Source: Candidatus Woesearchaeota archaeon (GTDB taxonomy: Archaea; Nanobdellota; Nanobdellia; Woesearchaeales; GW2011-AR9). Taken from it: DNA of 64,000 bases. The notes beneath the pieces were generated by a model. The model saw only the letters and a program-made list of their open reading frames with translations. It was not told the DNA's origin and made no database searches. Position numbers and translations under genes: made by a program. The stretch lies in the NCBI GenBank assembly GCA_016188115.1, contig JACPIK010000002.1, forward strand, positions 831,462-895,461. The letters are read 5' to 3'. Numbering within the stretch: the stretch's first letter is position 1; every line of letters begins with the position of its first letter. Below are positions 16,047-24,299 of the stretch, piece by piece.

Positions 16047-16463
16047 ATGACCACAGCAAACACTAACATCATCAAAGACCAAGAACAAATACTAGCAATC
16101 CATATTAAAGCGGCATTTTCTACACCGGGTGCGAGTTTTTTCACTCCAGATGAATTTCCATTTCAATTAGGAATGCATCTACGCCCAAAAGGAACACTCA
16201 TCGATCCGCACCAACACATCCCGTTTAGTAATCTGCATAACATCCCTGCCCAAGAATTTTTCTACCTTATTCAGGGAAAATTAGAAGTAACTTTGTATCA
16301 TAATAAAATCAAGCACAGTATCGTAATCTTAGAATCAGGAGATGCTCTCTTACTTAACTGCGGTCACAAAGTAGTCTTTCTTGAAGAAAGTAAAATGCTT
16401 GAACTAAAACAAGGACCATATCGTGGTCGTGACGTAGAAAAAGAATTTTTCCAGGATAATTAA
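16047..16463 (+). CDS. Small cupin-domain protein
   Basis: A 138-residue single-domain cupin. Motif 1 candidates are 'DPHQHIPFSN' and 'QEFFYLIQGKLEVTLY', and motif 2 lies near 'LESGDALLLNCGHKV'. Both have His residues suited to metal or substrate binding. In sugar loci such cupins act as epimerases, ketoisomerases or regulators of chain modification (FdtA/WxcM types), but the residues here do not identify which. It lies 4 bp after the GT-C gene and 15 bp before the aminotransferase, so it is part of that operon. Confidence 0.7.
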   Translation: MTTANTNIIKDQEQILAIHIKAAFSTPGASFFTPDEFPFQLGMHLRPKGTLIDPHQHIPFSNLHNIPAQEFFYLIQGKLEVTLYHNKIKHSIVILESGDALLLNCGHKVVFLEESKMLELKQGPYRGRDVEKEFFQDN

Positions 16464-16478
16464 AGGTGAATAAATATC

Positions 16479-17666
16479 ATGACACAAACAACCAGTTCAA
16501 CAACCCAAACTCTTCCCCCGCTTCCACCTCAACGCACCATTCCTGTTTGTGAACCAACCCTTACCGGCAATGAATTAAAGTATGTAACAGAAGCAATTCA
16601 AACTGGCTGGATCTCATCAGCAGGAAAATATATTACTCAATTCGAAGAAAAATTCTCACAATATTGTGGAACAAAGTATGGCATTAGCTGTGCCAATGGT
16701 ACTCTTGCTATTCATCTTGCTCTCGCAGCGATGAATATTGGCGAAGGCGACGAAGTCATTCTTCCCAGTTTCACCATGATTGGATCATGTAACCCTATCG
16801 TACAGCTTGGGGCAACACCGGTCTTTGTTGATTCCGAATTAGAAACATGGAACATCGACCCTGCTCAAATTGAAAAAAAGATTACGCCACGCACCAAAGC
16901 CATTATGGTCGTGCATACCTACGGACATCCTGTAGATATGGATCCAGTTATGGCTATTGCCCGTAAACATAACATCCCTGTCATTGAAGACGCAGCCGAA
17001 GGACACGGCGCTGAATACAAAGGACACAAAATTGGCTCGATTGGTGACATCGCCTGTTTTAGCTTTTACGCAAATAAAATTATCACTACTGGTGAAGGTG
17101 GCATGGTTGTTACAAACAACGAACAATGGGCAAAACGCGCCAAAGATTTACGAAACCATTACTTTGGACAACCTCGTTTTCTCCATCAAGAAACAGGATA
17201 CAATTTCCGTCTTACCAACATTCAAGCAGCCATTGGTTTAGCGCAAGTTGAACGCATTGATGAGTTAGTAAATGCTCGTCGTCGCAACGCTGTGCTCTAC
17301 ACACAAAAAATCAAAGCCGCAGGAATTCAGGGTCTTATCACCCCACCTCAAGCACCATGGGCAAAAAATGTTTATTGGATGTACGGACTGGTAATTCAAG
17401 ATTCGTTTGGTCTAACCATGCACCAACTCTGCGCAGAACTGCAAAAACGCGGCGTAGAAACCAGAACTTTCTTTATCGGCATGCACAAACAACCGTGTTA
17501 CATTAATTACAAAGGAAAAAACAAACCAAATTGCACTGGCGCATTTCCTCATGCAGAATTTCTTGAAACACGAGGCTTTTACCTCCCTTCTTCAAGTCAT
17601 TTAACAGAACACGAAATTGACTACATTGTAAATACCATTAAAAAGATTCAGCAAGAATTGCAATAA
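16479..17666 (+). CDS. DegT/DnrJ-family sugar aminotransferase, perosamine-synthase-like
   Basis: A PLP enzyme of 395 residues that transfers an amino group to a 4-keto-6-deoxy NDP sugar. The Schiff-base lysine is K200 in 'SFYANKIITTGEGGMV', a sequence close to GDP-perosamine synthases. 'GWISSAGKYI' and 'CANGTLAIHLAL' are the usual N-terminal PLP-phosphate and sugar-binding segments. The partner substrate could come from Gmd at 25976. The ribosome binding site GGTGA precedes ATG 16479. GDP-perosamine synthesis is a likely but not certain activity, since related enzymes act on UDP or dTDP sugars. Confidence 0.85.
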   Translation: MTQTTSSTTQTLPPLPPQRTIPVCEPTLTGNELKYVTEAIQTGWISSAGKYITQFEEKFSQYCGTKYGISCANGTLAIHLALAAMNIGEGDEVILPSFTMIGSCNPIVQLGATPVFVDSELETWNIDPAQIEKKITPRTKAIMVVHTYGHPVDMDPVMAIARKHNIPVIEDAAEGHGAEYKGHKIGSIGDIACFSFYANKIITTGEGGMVVTNNEQWAKRAKDLRNHYFGQPRFLHQETGYNFRLTNIQAAIGLAQVERIDELVNARRRNAVLYTQKIKAAGIQGLITPPQAPWAKNVYWMYGLVIQDSFGLTMHQLCAELQKRGVETRTFFIGMHKQPCYINYKGKNKPNCTGAFPHAEFLETRGFYLPSSSHLTEHEIDYIVNTIKKIQQELQ

Positions 17667-17693
17667 GATTAACAATAAAAGTTAACACAAATC

Positions 17694-18506
17694 ATGGCAC
17701 GTCAAAGCAGTAAAAAAAAGGGAGAAAAAAGAGCAGAACAAATACAATCTCATACCACAGAATCAGATATCTTTCCCAATAGTGCTCAGCCAATATCAAT
17801 AAACAAAGTCTCCGTTGTTCTTCCATCTTATAACGAAAAAGAAAACATCGTTGAAGCCATTGAACGAATCAGCGCAGCACTCAAAGATGACCTTCACGAG
17901 ATCATTATCGTTGACGATAACAGCCCAGACCTCACGTGGAAAATCGCGCAAGATCTAAATGACCCAAAAGTACGCGTCATTCGTCGCCTACACGAACGTG
18001 GATTAGCCTCTGCTCTTGATCGTGGCATTCGCGAAGCAACAGGTAACGTCGTAGTCTGGATGGATTGTGATTTAGGATTACCACCTGAAGATGTGCCAAA
18101 ATTAGTATCTCATCTTAATGAAAAAAATGACATTGTTGTTGGTTCACGTTATGCCAAACACGGCAAGGACAAACGAGCACAATGGCGCGCCGCAATGAGT
18201 TGGATTTTTAACATCTACGCCTCCTGTATATTAGGATTTTATGCGCGAGATTACACCTCCGGTTTTATCGCTGTGAAACGCAGCGTCACAGACAAAGTCC
18301 ATTTCTCACCACACGGTTTTGGTGAATACTTCGCTGAATTCCTCTACAAAGCCCATAAACAAGGTTACAACATTATTGAAATAGGCTATGAGTACAACTA
18401 TCGCAAAGGCGGCAAATCAAAATTAGATACAAGCGTATTGCATCTCTTCAAAGCCGGAGCACAATATGGTTGGCGAATTCTTAAAATTAGGTTTGGATCA
18501 TCATGA
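17694..18506 (+). CDS. Polyprenyl-phosphate mannosyltransferase-like GT2
   Basis: A 270-residue inverting GT-A enzyme of the DPM1 (dolichol-phosphate mannose synthase) kind. It has 'VVLPSYNEKENI', 'IIVDDNSPD', 'RLHERGLASALDRGI' and the metal site 'WMDCDLGLPPED'. It would load a sugar onto a polyprenyl phosphate for use by the GT-C enzymes encoded in this window. The first 40 residues are Lys/Ser-rich and non-conserved. It has no C-terminal membrane helices. The following GtrA gene, overlapping by 4 bp, probably supplies the membrane part. Confidence 0.88.
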   Translation: MARQSSKKKGEKRAEQIQSHTTESDIFPNSAQPISINKVSVVLPSYNEKENIVEAIERISAALKDDLHEIIIVDDNSPDLTWKIAQDLNDPKVRVIRRLHERGLASALDRGIREATGNVVVWMDCDLGLPPEDVPKLVSHLNEKNDIVVGSRYAKHGKDKRAQWRAAMSWIFNIYASCILGFYARDYTSGFIAVKRSVTDKVHFSPHGFGEYFAEFLYKAHKQGYNIIEIGYEYNYRKGGKSKLDTSVLHLFKAGAQYGWRILKIRFGSS

Positions 18507-18919
18507 ACACGAAAGAACTATGGGCACATTGGAAAGGAGATCTTATTCGCTACACAAAATTCCTTTTTGGTGGAGGGATAGGGCTTGTTATCAATCTCAC
18601 ATTAACATTTCTCTTCGATAAATATTTTCATATTCCGTTCATTGTCTCATATGGCTTAGTTCTTTGTCTAGAAGTCGTCGTACTCTTCCCGTATCATTGT
18701 TTTATTACTTTCAAGCGCAAAGGAGAATTTCTTCACTACGCAATTATTTTTTTGGTAATTACTGCTCTTAACTTTGGAGGGGTTTCTCTTCTAACTAAGT
18801 ATATTTCTCTATTTCAAACCTATCCTTACGGAGCAATTGTTATTAGCGCGGGATTCTTTTCCATGCTCAATTATATCTTGAACCGCAAGTTTGTTTTTAA
18901 AATTGACAAAGTAGAATAA
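18503..18919 (+). CDS. GtrA-family membrane protein
   Basis: This 138-residue protein has four membrane helices in the GtrA pattern: 'YTKFLFGGGIGLVINLTLT' at the start and 'MLNYILNRKFVF' at the end. GtrA proteins help flip or hold polyprenyl-phosphate sugars and are often paired or fused with DPM1-like GT2 enzymes. The ATGA overlap with the GT2 gene fits that pairing. Confidence 0.85.
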   Translation: MNTKELWAHWKGDLIRYTKFLFGGGIGLVINLTLTFLFDKYFHIPFIVSYGLVLCLEVVVLFPYHCFITFKRKGEFLHYAIIFLVITALNFGGVSLLTKYISLFQTYPYGAIVISAGFFSMLNYILNRKFVFKIDKVE

Positions 18920-19004
18920 TAATCACATAATAATAGAATGCCAACTAATTCTCAATACCAATTAATTCCCTCAACCCTGACACATACTAATCCACAACAG
19001 ATAA

Positions 19005-19013
19005 TTTTAAATA
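19005..19013 (+). promoter_or_regulatory. TATA box for 19036 methyltransferase gene
   Basis: TTTTAAATA is 27 bp before ATG 19036. The rest of the 116-bp gap after the GtrA gene shows nothing else. Confidence 0.65.
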
Positions 19014-19035
19014 TCTTCAAACAGCAATAACAATT

Positions 19036-20292
19036 ATGCATCACTCTCCACAAACCTATACCACACGTTCAACCTGTCGTGTCTGTTATTCTCCAAAACT
19101 TACCTTTCTTTTCACCCTTGGTGATCAATACGTCAACAATTTCTTAGAAAAAAGAGAAGACATTACACGCTGTCCTAAAGCCCCATTAGAAATGGTCTTT
19201 TGTGAAAATTGCACCTTAGTCCAGCTCAAACATACTGCTCCACAAGAACTGCTCTACGCTGGATTTTATTGGTATAAATCAGGTGTGACTGATACCATGA
19301 AAAAAGCGTTACGCGACATAACTCATAAAGCTGAGCAACTCCAACATCTCAAAGCTGGCGATGTCGTACTTGATATTGGCTCCAACGATGGAACAATGTT
19401 ACGCACCTACCAAGTACCTGGACTCATTACCGTAGGAGTTGAGCCTGCAAATAATTTAGCAGAAGAAGGCAAGCAAGGTATTACACACCACATCCATGAT
19501 TTCTGGACCATTCAAAATTATAATAAAACCCTAGACAAAAAAGCAAAAGTGGTGACAGCGATTGGTATGTTCTACGATATGGAAGATCCCAACCAATTTG
19601 TTGAAGATGCTAAAGACGCACTAACACCTGATGGTGTGTTTATCGCCCAACTCATGTGCGCAAAGAACATGCTTGATACTAACGATGTAGGAAACATCTG
19701 CCATGAACATCTTGAATATTATTCATTCGCATCGCTTGAATATCTCTTTAACAAAAATGGACTTGAAGTCTTTGATGTTGAAATCAACGAAGTCAACGGT
19801 CAAAGTTACCGCATCTATGCCCGACGCCAAGGCACCAAAACTAATGAATTTGCGGGAGCTGCGCAACGTGTTGCTGCAATTAAAGAAGCTGAAAAAAACC
19901 TCCAAGACAAAAAAACCTATCTTGACTTTTATTACCGCATTGAAACTGAAAAACACAAATGTGTTAATTTCATCAAACAAGAAGTTGCCCAAGGTAAGAA
20001 AGTCTGGGTCTATGGCGCTTCAACCAAAGGAAATGTCATCTTACAATATTATGGATTAGATCACACCATCATCGAAAAAGCAGCTGAACGCACTCAGTTT
20101 AAATGGGGACGCTATACTGTTGGCAGTATGATTCCGATTGTGTCTGAAGACGAGGCACGTGCCGCACAGCCTGATTACTTCTTAGTCTTGCCATATGCCT
20201 TCTTTAAAGAGATGTATGAACGAGAAGCAGAGTGGCGTAGTCGAGGGGGCAAGTTTATTGTGCCATTGCCGACTTTCAGGGTTGTGGAATAG
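19036..20292 (+). CDS. Sugar C-methyltransferase (TylC3/NovU-like)
   Basis: A 418-residue three-part SAM enzyme. A zinc-binding start carries CRVC and CENC pairs (residues 14-17 and 57-60). A Rossmann SAM domain has motif I 'VVLDIGSNDGTML' near residue 111. A C-terminal domain carries 'VWVYGASTKGNVILQYYG'. This layout belongs to enzymes that add a methyl to a carbon (usually C3) of NDP-4-keto sugars. With the 2,3-dehydratase-like protein it hints at a branched-chain dideoxy sugar. It is transcribed from its own leaderless promoter. Confidence 0.85.
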   Translation: MHHSPQTYTTRSTCRVCYSPKLTFLFTLGDQYVNNFLEKREDITRCPKAPLEMVFCENCTLVQLKHTAPQELLYAGFYWYKSGVTDTMKKALRDITHKAEQLQHLKAGDVVLDIGSNDGTMLRTYQVPGLITVGVEPANNLAEEGKQGITHHIHDFWTIQNYNKTLDKKAKVVTAIGMFYDMEDPNQFVEDAKDALTPDGVFIAQLMCAKNMLDTNDVGNICHEHLEYYSFASLEYLFNKNGLEVFDVEINEVNGQSYRIYARRQGTKTNEFAGAAQRVAAIKEAEKNLQDKKTYLDFYYRIETEKHKCVNFIKQEVAQGKKVWVYGASTKGNVILQYYGLDHTIIEKAAERTQFKWGRYTVGSMIPIVSEDEARAAQPDYFLVLPYAFFKEMYEREAEWRSRGGKFIVPLPTFRVVE

Positions 20293-20320
20293 GTTTGAAT
20301 TCTTTTTTCTATCAAAATCC

Positions 20321-20328
20321 TTTTAAAT
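20321..20328 (+). promoter_or_regulatory. TATA box for 20350 gene
   Basis: TTTTAAAT is 26 bp before ATG 20350, with no ribosome binding site. Confidence 0.65.
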
Positions 20329-20349
20329 CAGCCCCCTAATATAACTTCT

Positions 20350-21345
20350 ATGACAACAACTCACAATCCAACCACTAAGAAAAAAGTCCTCGTACTCGGA
20401 ATTACTGGACAAGATGGCTCATATTTAGCTGAACTCCTATTGGAGAAAGGCTACGACGTACACGGCTTTTATCGCCGATCCGCAACAGGCAATACTGTTA
20501 ATATCAAACACATTATGGACAAGATCACGCTACATCGCGGCGATTTAGCAGATCCAACTTCACTCTACCGTGTGATTAACAACGTACGACCAGAAGAGAT
20601 CTACAACGAAGCTGACCAAGATCACGTCAGTTGGAGTTATGACGGCGTTGGATATTCTTGCGACATTACCGGCTCAGCAGTTGGACGCATTCTTGAAATC
20701 ATCAAACAAATCGATCCTAAGATGAAATTCTTTCAACCAGTTTCATCCAACATCTTTGGTATGAGTAAAGACGCTGTGCAAAATGAAGAAACACCACTGC
20801 GTCCTCAAAGTCCCTATGGTGCTGGCAAAGCCTTTGCCTATGTTTTATGTCGTTATTATCGTGATGTGTTTAAGATGCCAGTATATACGGGAGTCTTTTA
20901 CAATCATGAATCACCTCGACGCACCGAAGAATATGTTACTGGTAAAATCGTTCGTGGTGTTGCGCGTATCAAGAAGGGTTTGCAACAAAAAATCATGTTA
21001 GGAAATCTCGATGCTAAAATTGACTTTGGCTACGCCAAAGAATACATGGAAATTGCGTGGAAAATCATGCAACTTGACCAACCTGATGATTTCATCATTT
21101 GTACTGGCGAAGTTCATTCTATTCATGAATTCTTAGACGAAGCATTCGCGTATGTTGGATTAAAAGCACAAGATCATGTTGAATTCGATCCACGCTTCGC
21201 GCGACCAGGCAACACCAGCATTTTACTTGGTGACACCACAAAATTGAAACATGCCATTGGCACTGTTCCTTCTGTTAAATTCAAGCAGTTAGTCAAAATC
21301 ATGATGGACGCTGCCTTGGAAGAAGTAGAGAAACAGAAGCATTAA
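20350..21345 (+). CDS. GDP-mannose 4,6-dehydratase-like SDR with altered active site
   Basis: At 331 residues it resembles Gmd closely at the NAD(P) site (GITGQDGSYLAELLLEKGY), at 'SPYGAGK' (Tyr, Lys) and in 'FYNHESPRR'. However, the catalytic Ser/Thr-x-Glu of Gmd (STSELYG) reads 'SSNIFG' here, so the general acid Glu is missing. 'LAAQSHV' has also become 'EADQDHV'. It may therefore epimerise, reduce or dehydrate a related nucleotide sugar rather than make GDP-4-keto-6-deoxymannose. The canonical paralogue is at 25976. Monocistronic. Confidence 0.8.
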   Translation: MTTTHNPTTKKKVLVLGITGQDGSYLAELLLEKGYDVHGFYRRSATGNTVNIKHIMDKITLHRGDLADPTSLYRVINNVRPEEIYNEADQDHVSWSYDGVGYSCDITGSAVGRILEIIKQIDPKMKFFQPVSSNIFGMSKDAVQNEETPLRPQSPYGAGKAFAYVLCRYYRDVFKMPVYTGVFYNHESPRRTEEYVTGKIVRGVARIKKGLQQKIMLGNLDAKIDFGYAKEYMEIAWKIMQLDQPDDFIICTGEVHSIHEFLDEAFAYVGLKAQDHVEFDPRFARPGNTSILLGDTTKLKHAIGTVPSVKFKQLVKIMMDAALEEVEKQKH

Positions 21346-21346
21346 G

Positions 21347-21383
21347 TTTTTGATTATTTCTTTATTGTTTTTATCGTATTTTA
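21347..21383 (+). terminator. T-rich terminator after 20350 gene
   Basis: Several T-runs, including two of five T residues, follow the stop codon. They suit archaeal hairpin-independent termination before the opposing gene at 21429. Confidence 0.45.
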
Positions 21384-21428
21384 TTGTTCAATTATCATTC
21401 TAGAAAAAGAAGGAAAGAAAAAAAGAAT

Positions 21429-22391
21429 TTAACGAGATTTAAAATCATCAGCATTAATATTTCTCAAAGCATGTTCTAACGTATAATGCATGCCAGCCGT
21501 TTTGGTTCCATCAGGAAGCTGATCGGCTTGAAGCATTCTTTCTACATCTTCCATAGATCGAGCAGCAACTAATCGAGTTTGTGCATTTTTTCTACCAGCA
21601 TATTGTTTCCACGCATCACCAGTAAAATGTTCATCAGGCAAGCTTGTATGAATTAACCAAACAAAGTCAAAATCGCCCCTATATTTGTCTCCACCAGCAC
21701 CAATAAATTCTGTTGCAACAATGTCTTGAGCAAGAACTCCACGTTCACGCTGCACCGCTTTTAACAGAGCTAGATTTAGATCAATATCTTTTGGATCGTA
21801 GCCAAAAAAAGGCATATGTGCACTGACTGCATCGGCAAGGCCTGCAACATCATTTCCCTCAGCACGTGTTCCGACATACACAGCCCCAGTTTTTGAAAAT
21901 ACTAAGCCGCCTACGCCGCCAATACGAGAATGAAATGCATATTCATCGAAAAGAGAAGTACGTGTTCGAGTTATAAGACCTTCAAAATAAGATCTTCCAC
22001 GAGCAGGATCTTTTTCAGCCTCTAGTTCAGCCCTAAAAGCTTGATACGTTGTTGGCGCAGTATGAACCAATAAAACAGGTTCACTTCCACCCTCAACCCT
22101 TCTTAAACTGAAAGAATGAAAACGATGTTTTCGATCATCAAACGGACCTTGAGAACCATCAGCAACTTCTCCTCTTTTGATAGCCGGTTCTAAAACAGTA
22201 GCGATGTAGTTTGCAGGAGTTAAATCTTGACCAATACCCTGTGAAGGATTGGCTTGAACAGAACCTTCAACAAAAACAATTGCGTGAGCTTGTGAAGCAT
22301 AAGAACGATTAAGGTTATCAATCCTTGGCACGCCTACGCCTGAATATCTTTGGTTGTCAAATTTCACCGCTTCATAAGTATCATTTGCCAT
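21429..22391 (-). CDS. Divergent Nudix-like protein
   Basis: A soluble protein of 320 residues. The C-terminal half shows a weak Nudix outline: 'GGLVFSKTGAVYVGTRA', then 'LLKAVQRERGVLAQDI', which resembles the Nudix helix but lacks the EE pair, then 'FDFVWLIHT'. Hydrolysis is therefore doubtful. The N-terminal 150 residues are unrecognised. I start it at ATG 22391, because GGGGGA stands 8 bases upstream and the ATG at 22406 is part of that site. The start overlaps the HAD gene by 11 bp, so the two are coupled. Confidence 0.6.
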   Translation of the reverse strand: MANDTYEAVKFDNQRYSGVGVPRIDNLNRSYASQAHAIVFVEGSVQANPSQGIGQDLTPANYIATVLEPAIKRGEVADGSQGPFDDRKHRFHSFSLRRVEGGSEPVLLVHTAPTTYQAFRAELEAEKDPARGRSYFEGLITRTRTSLFDEYAFHSRIGGVGGLVFSKTGAVYVGTRAEGNDVAGLADAVSAHMPFFGYDPKDIDLNLALLKAVQRERGVLAQDIVATEFIGAGGDKYRGDFDFVWLIHTSLPDEHFTGDAWKQYAGRKNAQTRLVAARSMEDVERMLQADQLPDGTKTAGMHYTLEHALRNINADDFKSR

Positions 22392-23184
22392 TGTTAATTC
22401 CCCCATTAAATATAAATTTCAGAACATTTATTGTACCTTCTACTCCCCTTTTTTGAGGTATATAAGCATTATGGAACTTTTGAACAAATTTCTCCTGTTC
22501 TATATCATTGCCCACATACGCAACCATACCACCCGCTTTGCCTACGATTTCAAACATCTCTAAGTCGTTGCCAGAATCACCGATAACTACCATCTGCGAT
22601 AATGCAATACCAGTACGCCGTGAGTACGCTTCAACCACCAGTCCTTTGTGAATTCCTTTTGCTAAAATATCAATAGCATCAGCAGACTGCACTACTCGTA
22701 AGAATGAAAACTCTTTCTCGAGAATCGGCTTGACACGTAGAAATACTTGAGTGAGCAGAACTCTATCTCCTGGACTATGGGCAAAGAAGGAAGGAGTGAC
22801 ATAGCCTAATGAAGTTTGGTATGTTTCACTATTCTCTTGTTCAACTAAACCATCCAGAAGATTTTTCTCAACAATGAATTTTTGAACAGCACTCATTTGG
22901 CTTTTTGTCAAACCGCCGCATTGATGAGACTGCCTAGATTGAGGAAAGTAAATACTTGAACTTTCATATAAAATTGCCTCTGTTTCATGAGGTTTATTTT
23001 CCCCCAAAAGAAGACCATAAAAAAGCCGCTGTTCAGCAAGCGCTCGACCAGAACATAATGAAAACAAAACACCCGTAGAACGAAATTGTTGAATTAATGT
23101 TTGTAACTCAGCGTGAACAGAAGAGATATTACCATTTTCGATTAGTGTTCCGTCAATGTCTGCAAGAATAGCCTTATAGATCAT
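22381..23184 (-). CDS. HAD-superfamily IIB phosphatase
   Basis: A 267-residue Cof/SPP-type phosphatase. Motif I is 'ADIDGTLIENG', motif II 'LCSGRA', the motif III Lys is in 'ILAKGIHKG', and motif IV is 'IGDSGNDLEMF'. A large C2 cap lies between II and III. Family members remove phosphate from sugar phosphates, phosphoglycolate or mannosyl-3-phosphoglycerate, and the substrate is not evident here. It is the middle gene of a three-gene minus-strand operon (23720 to 21429), overlapping the upstream gene by 4 bp and the downstream gene by 11 bp. Confidence 0.85.
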   Translation of the reverse strand: MIYKAILADIDGTLIENGNISSVHAELQTLIQQFRSTGVLFSLCSGRALAEQRLFYGLLLGENKPHETEAILYESSSIYFPQSRQSHQCGGLTKSQMSAVQKFIVEKNLLDGLVEQENSETYQTSLGYVTPSFFAHSPGDRVLLTQVFLRVKPILEKEFSFLRVVQSADAIDILAKGIHKGLVVEAYSRRTGIALSQMVVIGDSGNDLEMFEIVGKAGGMVAYVGNDIEQEKFVQKFHNAYIPQKRGVEGTINVLKFIFNGGINNGK

Positions 23185-23720
23185 CTTGAAAATTCACGTT
23201 TCAACAATTCACTCAAATCTTTATAATGTTGTGGTTTGTGTCCCGGTATTTGCACACCTTCGCACGCATCAAGCATTTGCGCAAGAACCTGAGCTTTTGA
23301 AGGCCCGTATAAAGCAATTCCAGGATAGCGTTCCCCATACAAAGCACGACGAGCCTCATCTGCGTCGTCCGAATTTCTAAAATACGGTTCTAATAGTCTA
23401 GAACGCGTGCCATGTACTAAGTCAGCTCTTGTGCGATCATCATTATCTCCTGAATTCTCGGTCCACTGATCCAAAGACCGTTCATATCCAGGAATATTAC
23501 TCCCAGTAGCGATTGCCCGTAATAATGATTCAGCCGTATCATTTGCAAAATCAAGAAGCACGCCAAATCGAGGAACATAATGAATTAAAGTTTCACTCAC
23601 CCTATATAACGTAAATTCCTCTCCAGATAAAGAGGGTGTTGCATAAGAATCACTGTTAGTGCTCCATTCACGAAATAAAAAACATTGTCTTAACCGTTGA
23701 GCATGTATTTCCATTGCCAT
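23181..23720 (-). CDS. Unrecognised soluble protein, first gene of HAD operon
   Basis: A 179-residue, charged, Arg/Asp-rich protein with mixed strand and helix and no membrane segment. I recognise no family. The TATA box 27 bp before ATG 23720 and the ATGA overlap with the HAD phosphatase support it as a real gene. It may bind or modify the same small molecule, but no motif shows this. Confidence 0.6.
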   Translation of the reverse strand: MAMEIHAQRLRQCFLFREWSTNSDSYATPSLSGEEFTLYRVSETLIHYVPRFGVLLDFANDTAESLLRAIATGSNIPGYERSLDQWTENSGDNDDRTRADLVHGTRSRLLEPYFRNSDDADEARRALYGERYPGIALYGPSKAQVLAQMLDACEGVQIPGHKPQHYKDLSELLKREFSR

Positions 23721-23742
23721 AACAAAGACATAGAGAACCTAT

Positions 23743-23750
23743 TTTATAAA
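23743..23750 (-). promoter_or_regulatory. TATA box for 23720-21429 operon
   Basis: TTTATAAA on the minus strand is 27 bp before ATG 23720. It is about 30 bp from the divergent promoter for 23808. Confidence 0.65.
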
Positions 23751-23776
23751 TTTGCTTCTTGAAAGTAACACCAAAA

Positions 23777-23785
23777 TTAATAAAG
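23777..23785 (+). promoter_or_regulatory. TATA box for 23808 Nudix gene
   Basis: TTAATAAAG is about 27 bp before ATG 23808, giving a leaderless transcript. Confidence 0.55.
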
Positions 23786-23807
23786 AAGTCAAGAACATTC
23801 TTTCTAT

Positions 23808-24299
23808 ATGTCACAAATCCCTTCCACTCTCTACACGCAAATCCTCGAACACATGCCAATTCCTGCTGTAGACTTCGTCCTTGTTCACAACAACAAAGTC
23901 CTTCTCGCCTTGCGTAAAGATGAGCCCGCCAAAGGCCAATGGTGGATTCCTGGTGGCAGAGTACAAAAAAACGAAACTCTCGAAACAGCAGTCAAACGCA
24001 AAGCCCTCCAAGAGGTAGGTATCGAAGTCGAAATTGTCAGAAAGATTAACTGTTATGAAGTCTTCTTTGATACCGCACCATTTCCGGACGTGAAAACGGG
24101 CGTGCATTATCTTTCCGTGTGCTTTCTCGTCAAACCAAAAGACAAAAACGTCGTAATCTCATTAGACAAAACCCAAGAAAAACATAAATGGGTGAATAAA
24201 ATAGAAAATAACTTGCATGAGTATGTGAAGCAAGTGTTAAAAGATTCTAACGTCTTTGAGCAAGTGTTAAAAGATTCTAACGTCTTTGAACATCCATAA
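23808..24299 (+). CDS. Nudix hydrolase, GDP-mannose mannosyl hydrolase-like
   Basis: A 163-residue Nudix protein close to GDP-mannose mannosyl hydrolases. The run 'RKDEPAKGQWWIPGGRVQKN' then 'ETLETAVKRKALQEVGI' is typical of that group, including the altered box lacking one Glu of REUxEE. It would release the sugar from GDP-mannose or a related GDP sugar and so balance the GDP-sugar pool. The C-terminus carries a perfect tandem duplication of ten residues (QVLKDSNVFE twice), from a 30-bp DNA repeat. The last 23 bp overlap the convergent gene at 24277. Confidence 0.85.
   Translation: MSQIPSTLYTQILEHMPIPAVDFVLVHNNKVLLALRKDEPAKGQWWIPGGRVQKNETLETAVKRKALQEVGIEVEIVRKINCYEVFFDTAPFPDVKTGVHYLSVCFLVKPKDKNVVISLDKTQEKHKWVNKIENNLHEYVKQVLKDSNVFEQVLKDSNVFEHP
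24231..24290 (+). repeat. 30-bp in-frame tandem duplication
   Basis: Two adjacent 30-bp copies (24231-24260 and 24261-24290) differ only at the last base. They add ten residues to the Nudix protein without shifting the frame. The near identity points to recent slippage or duplication. Confidence 0.95.
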
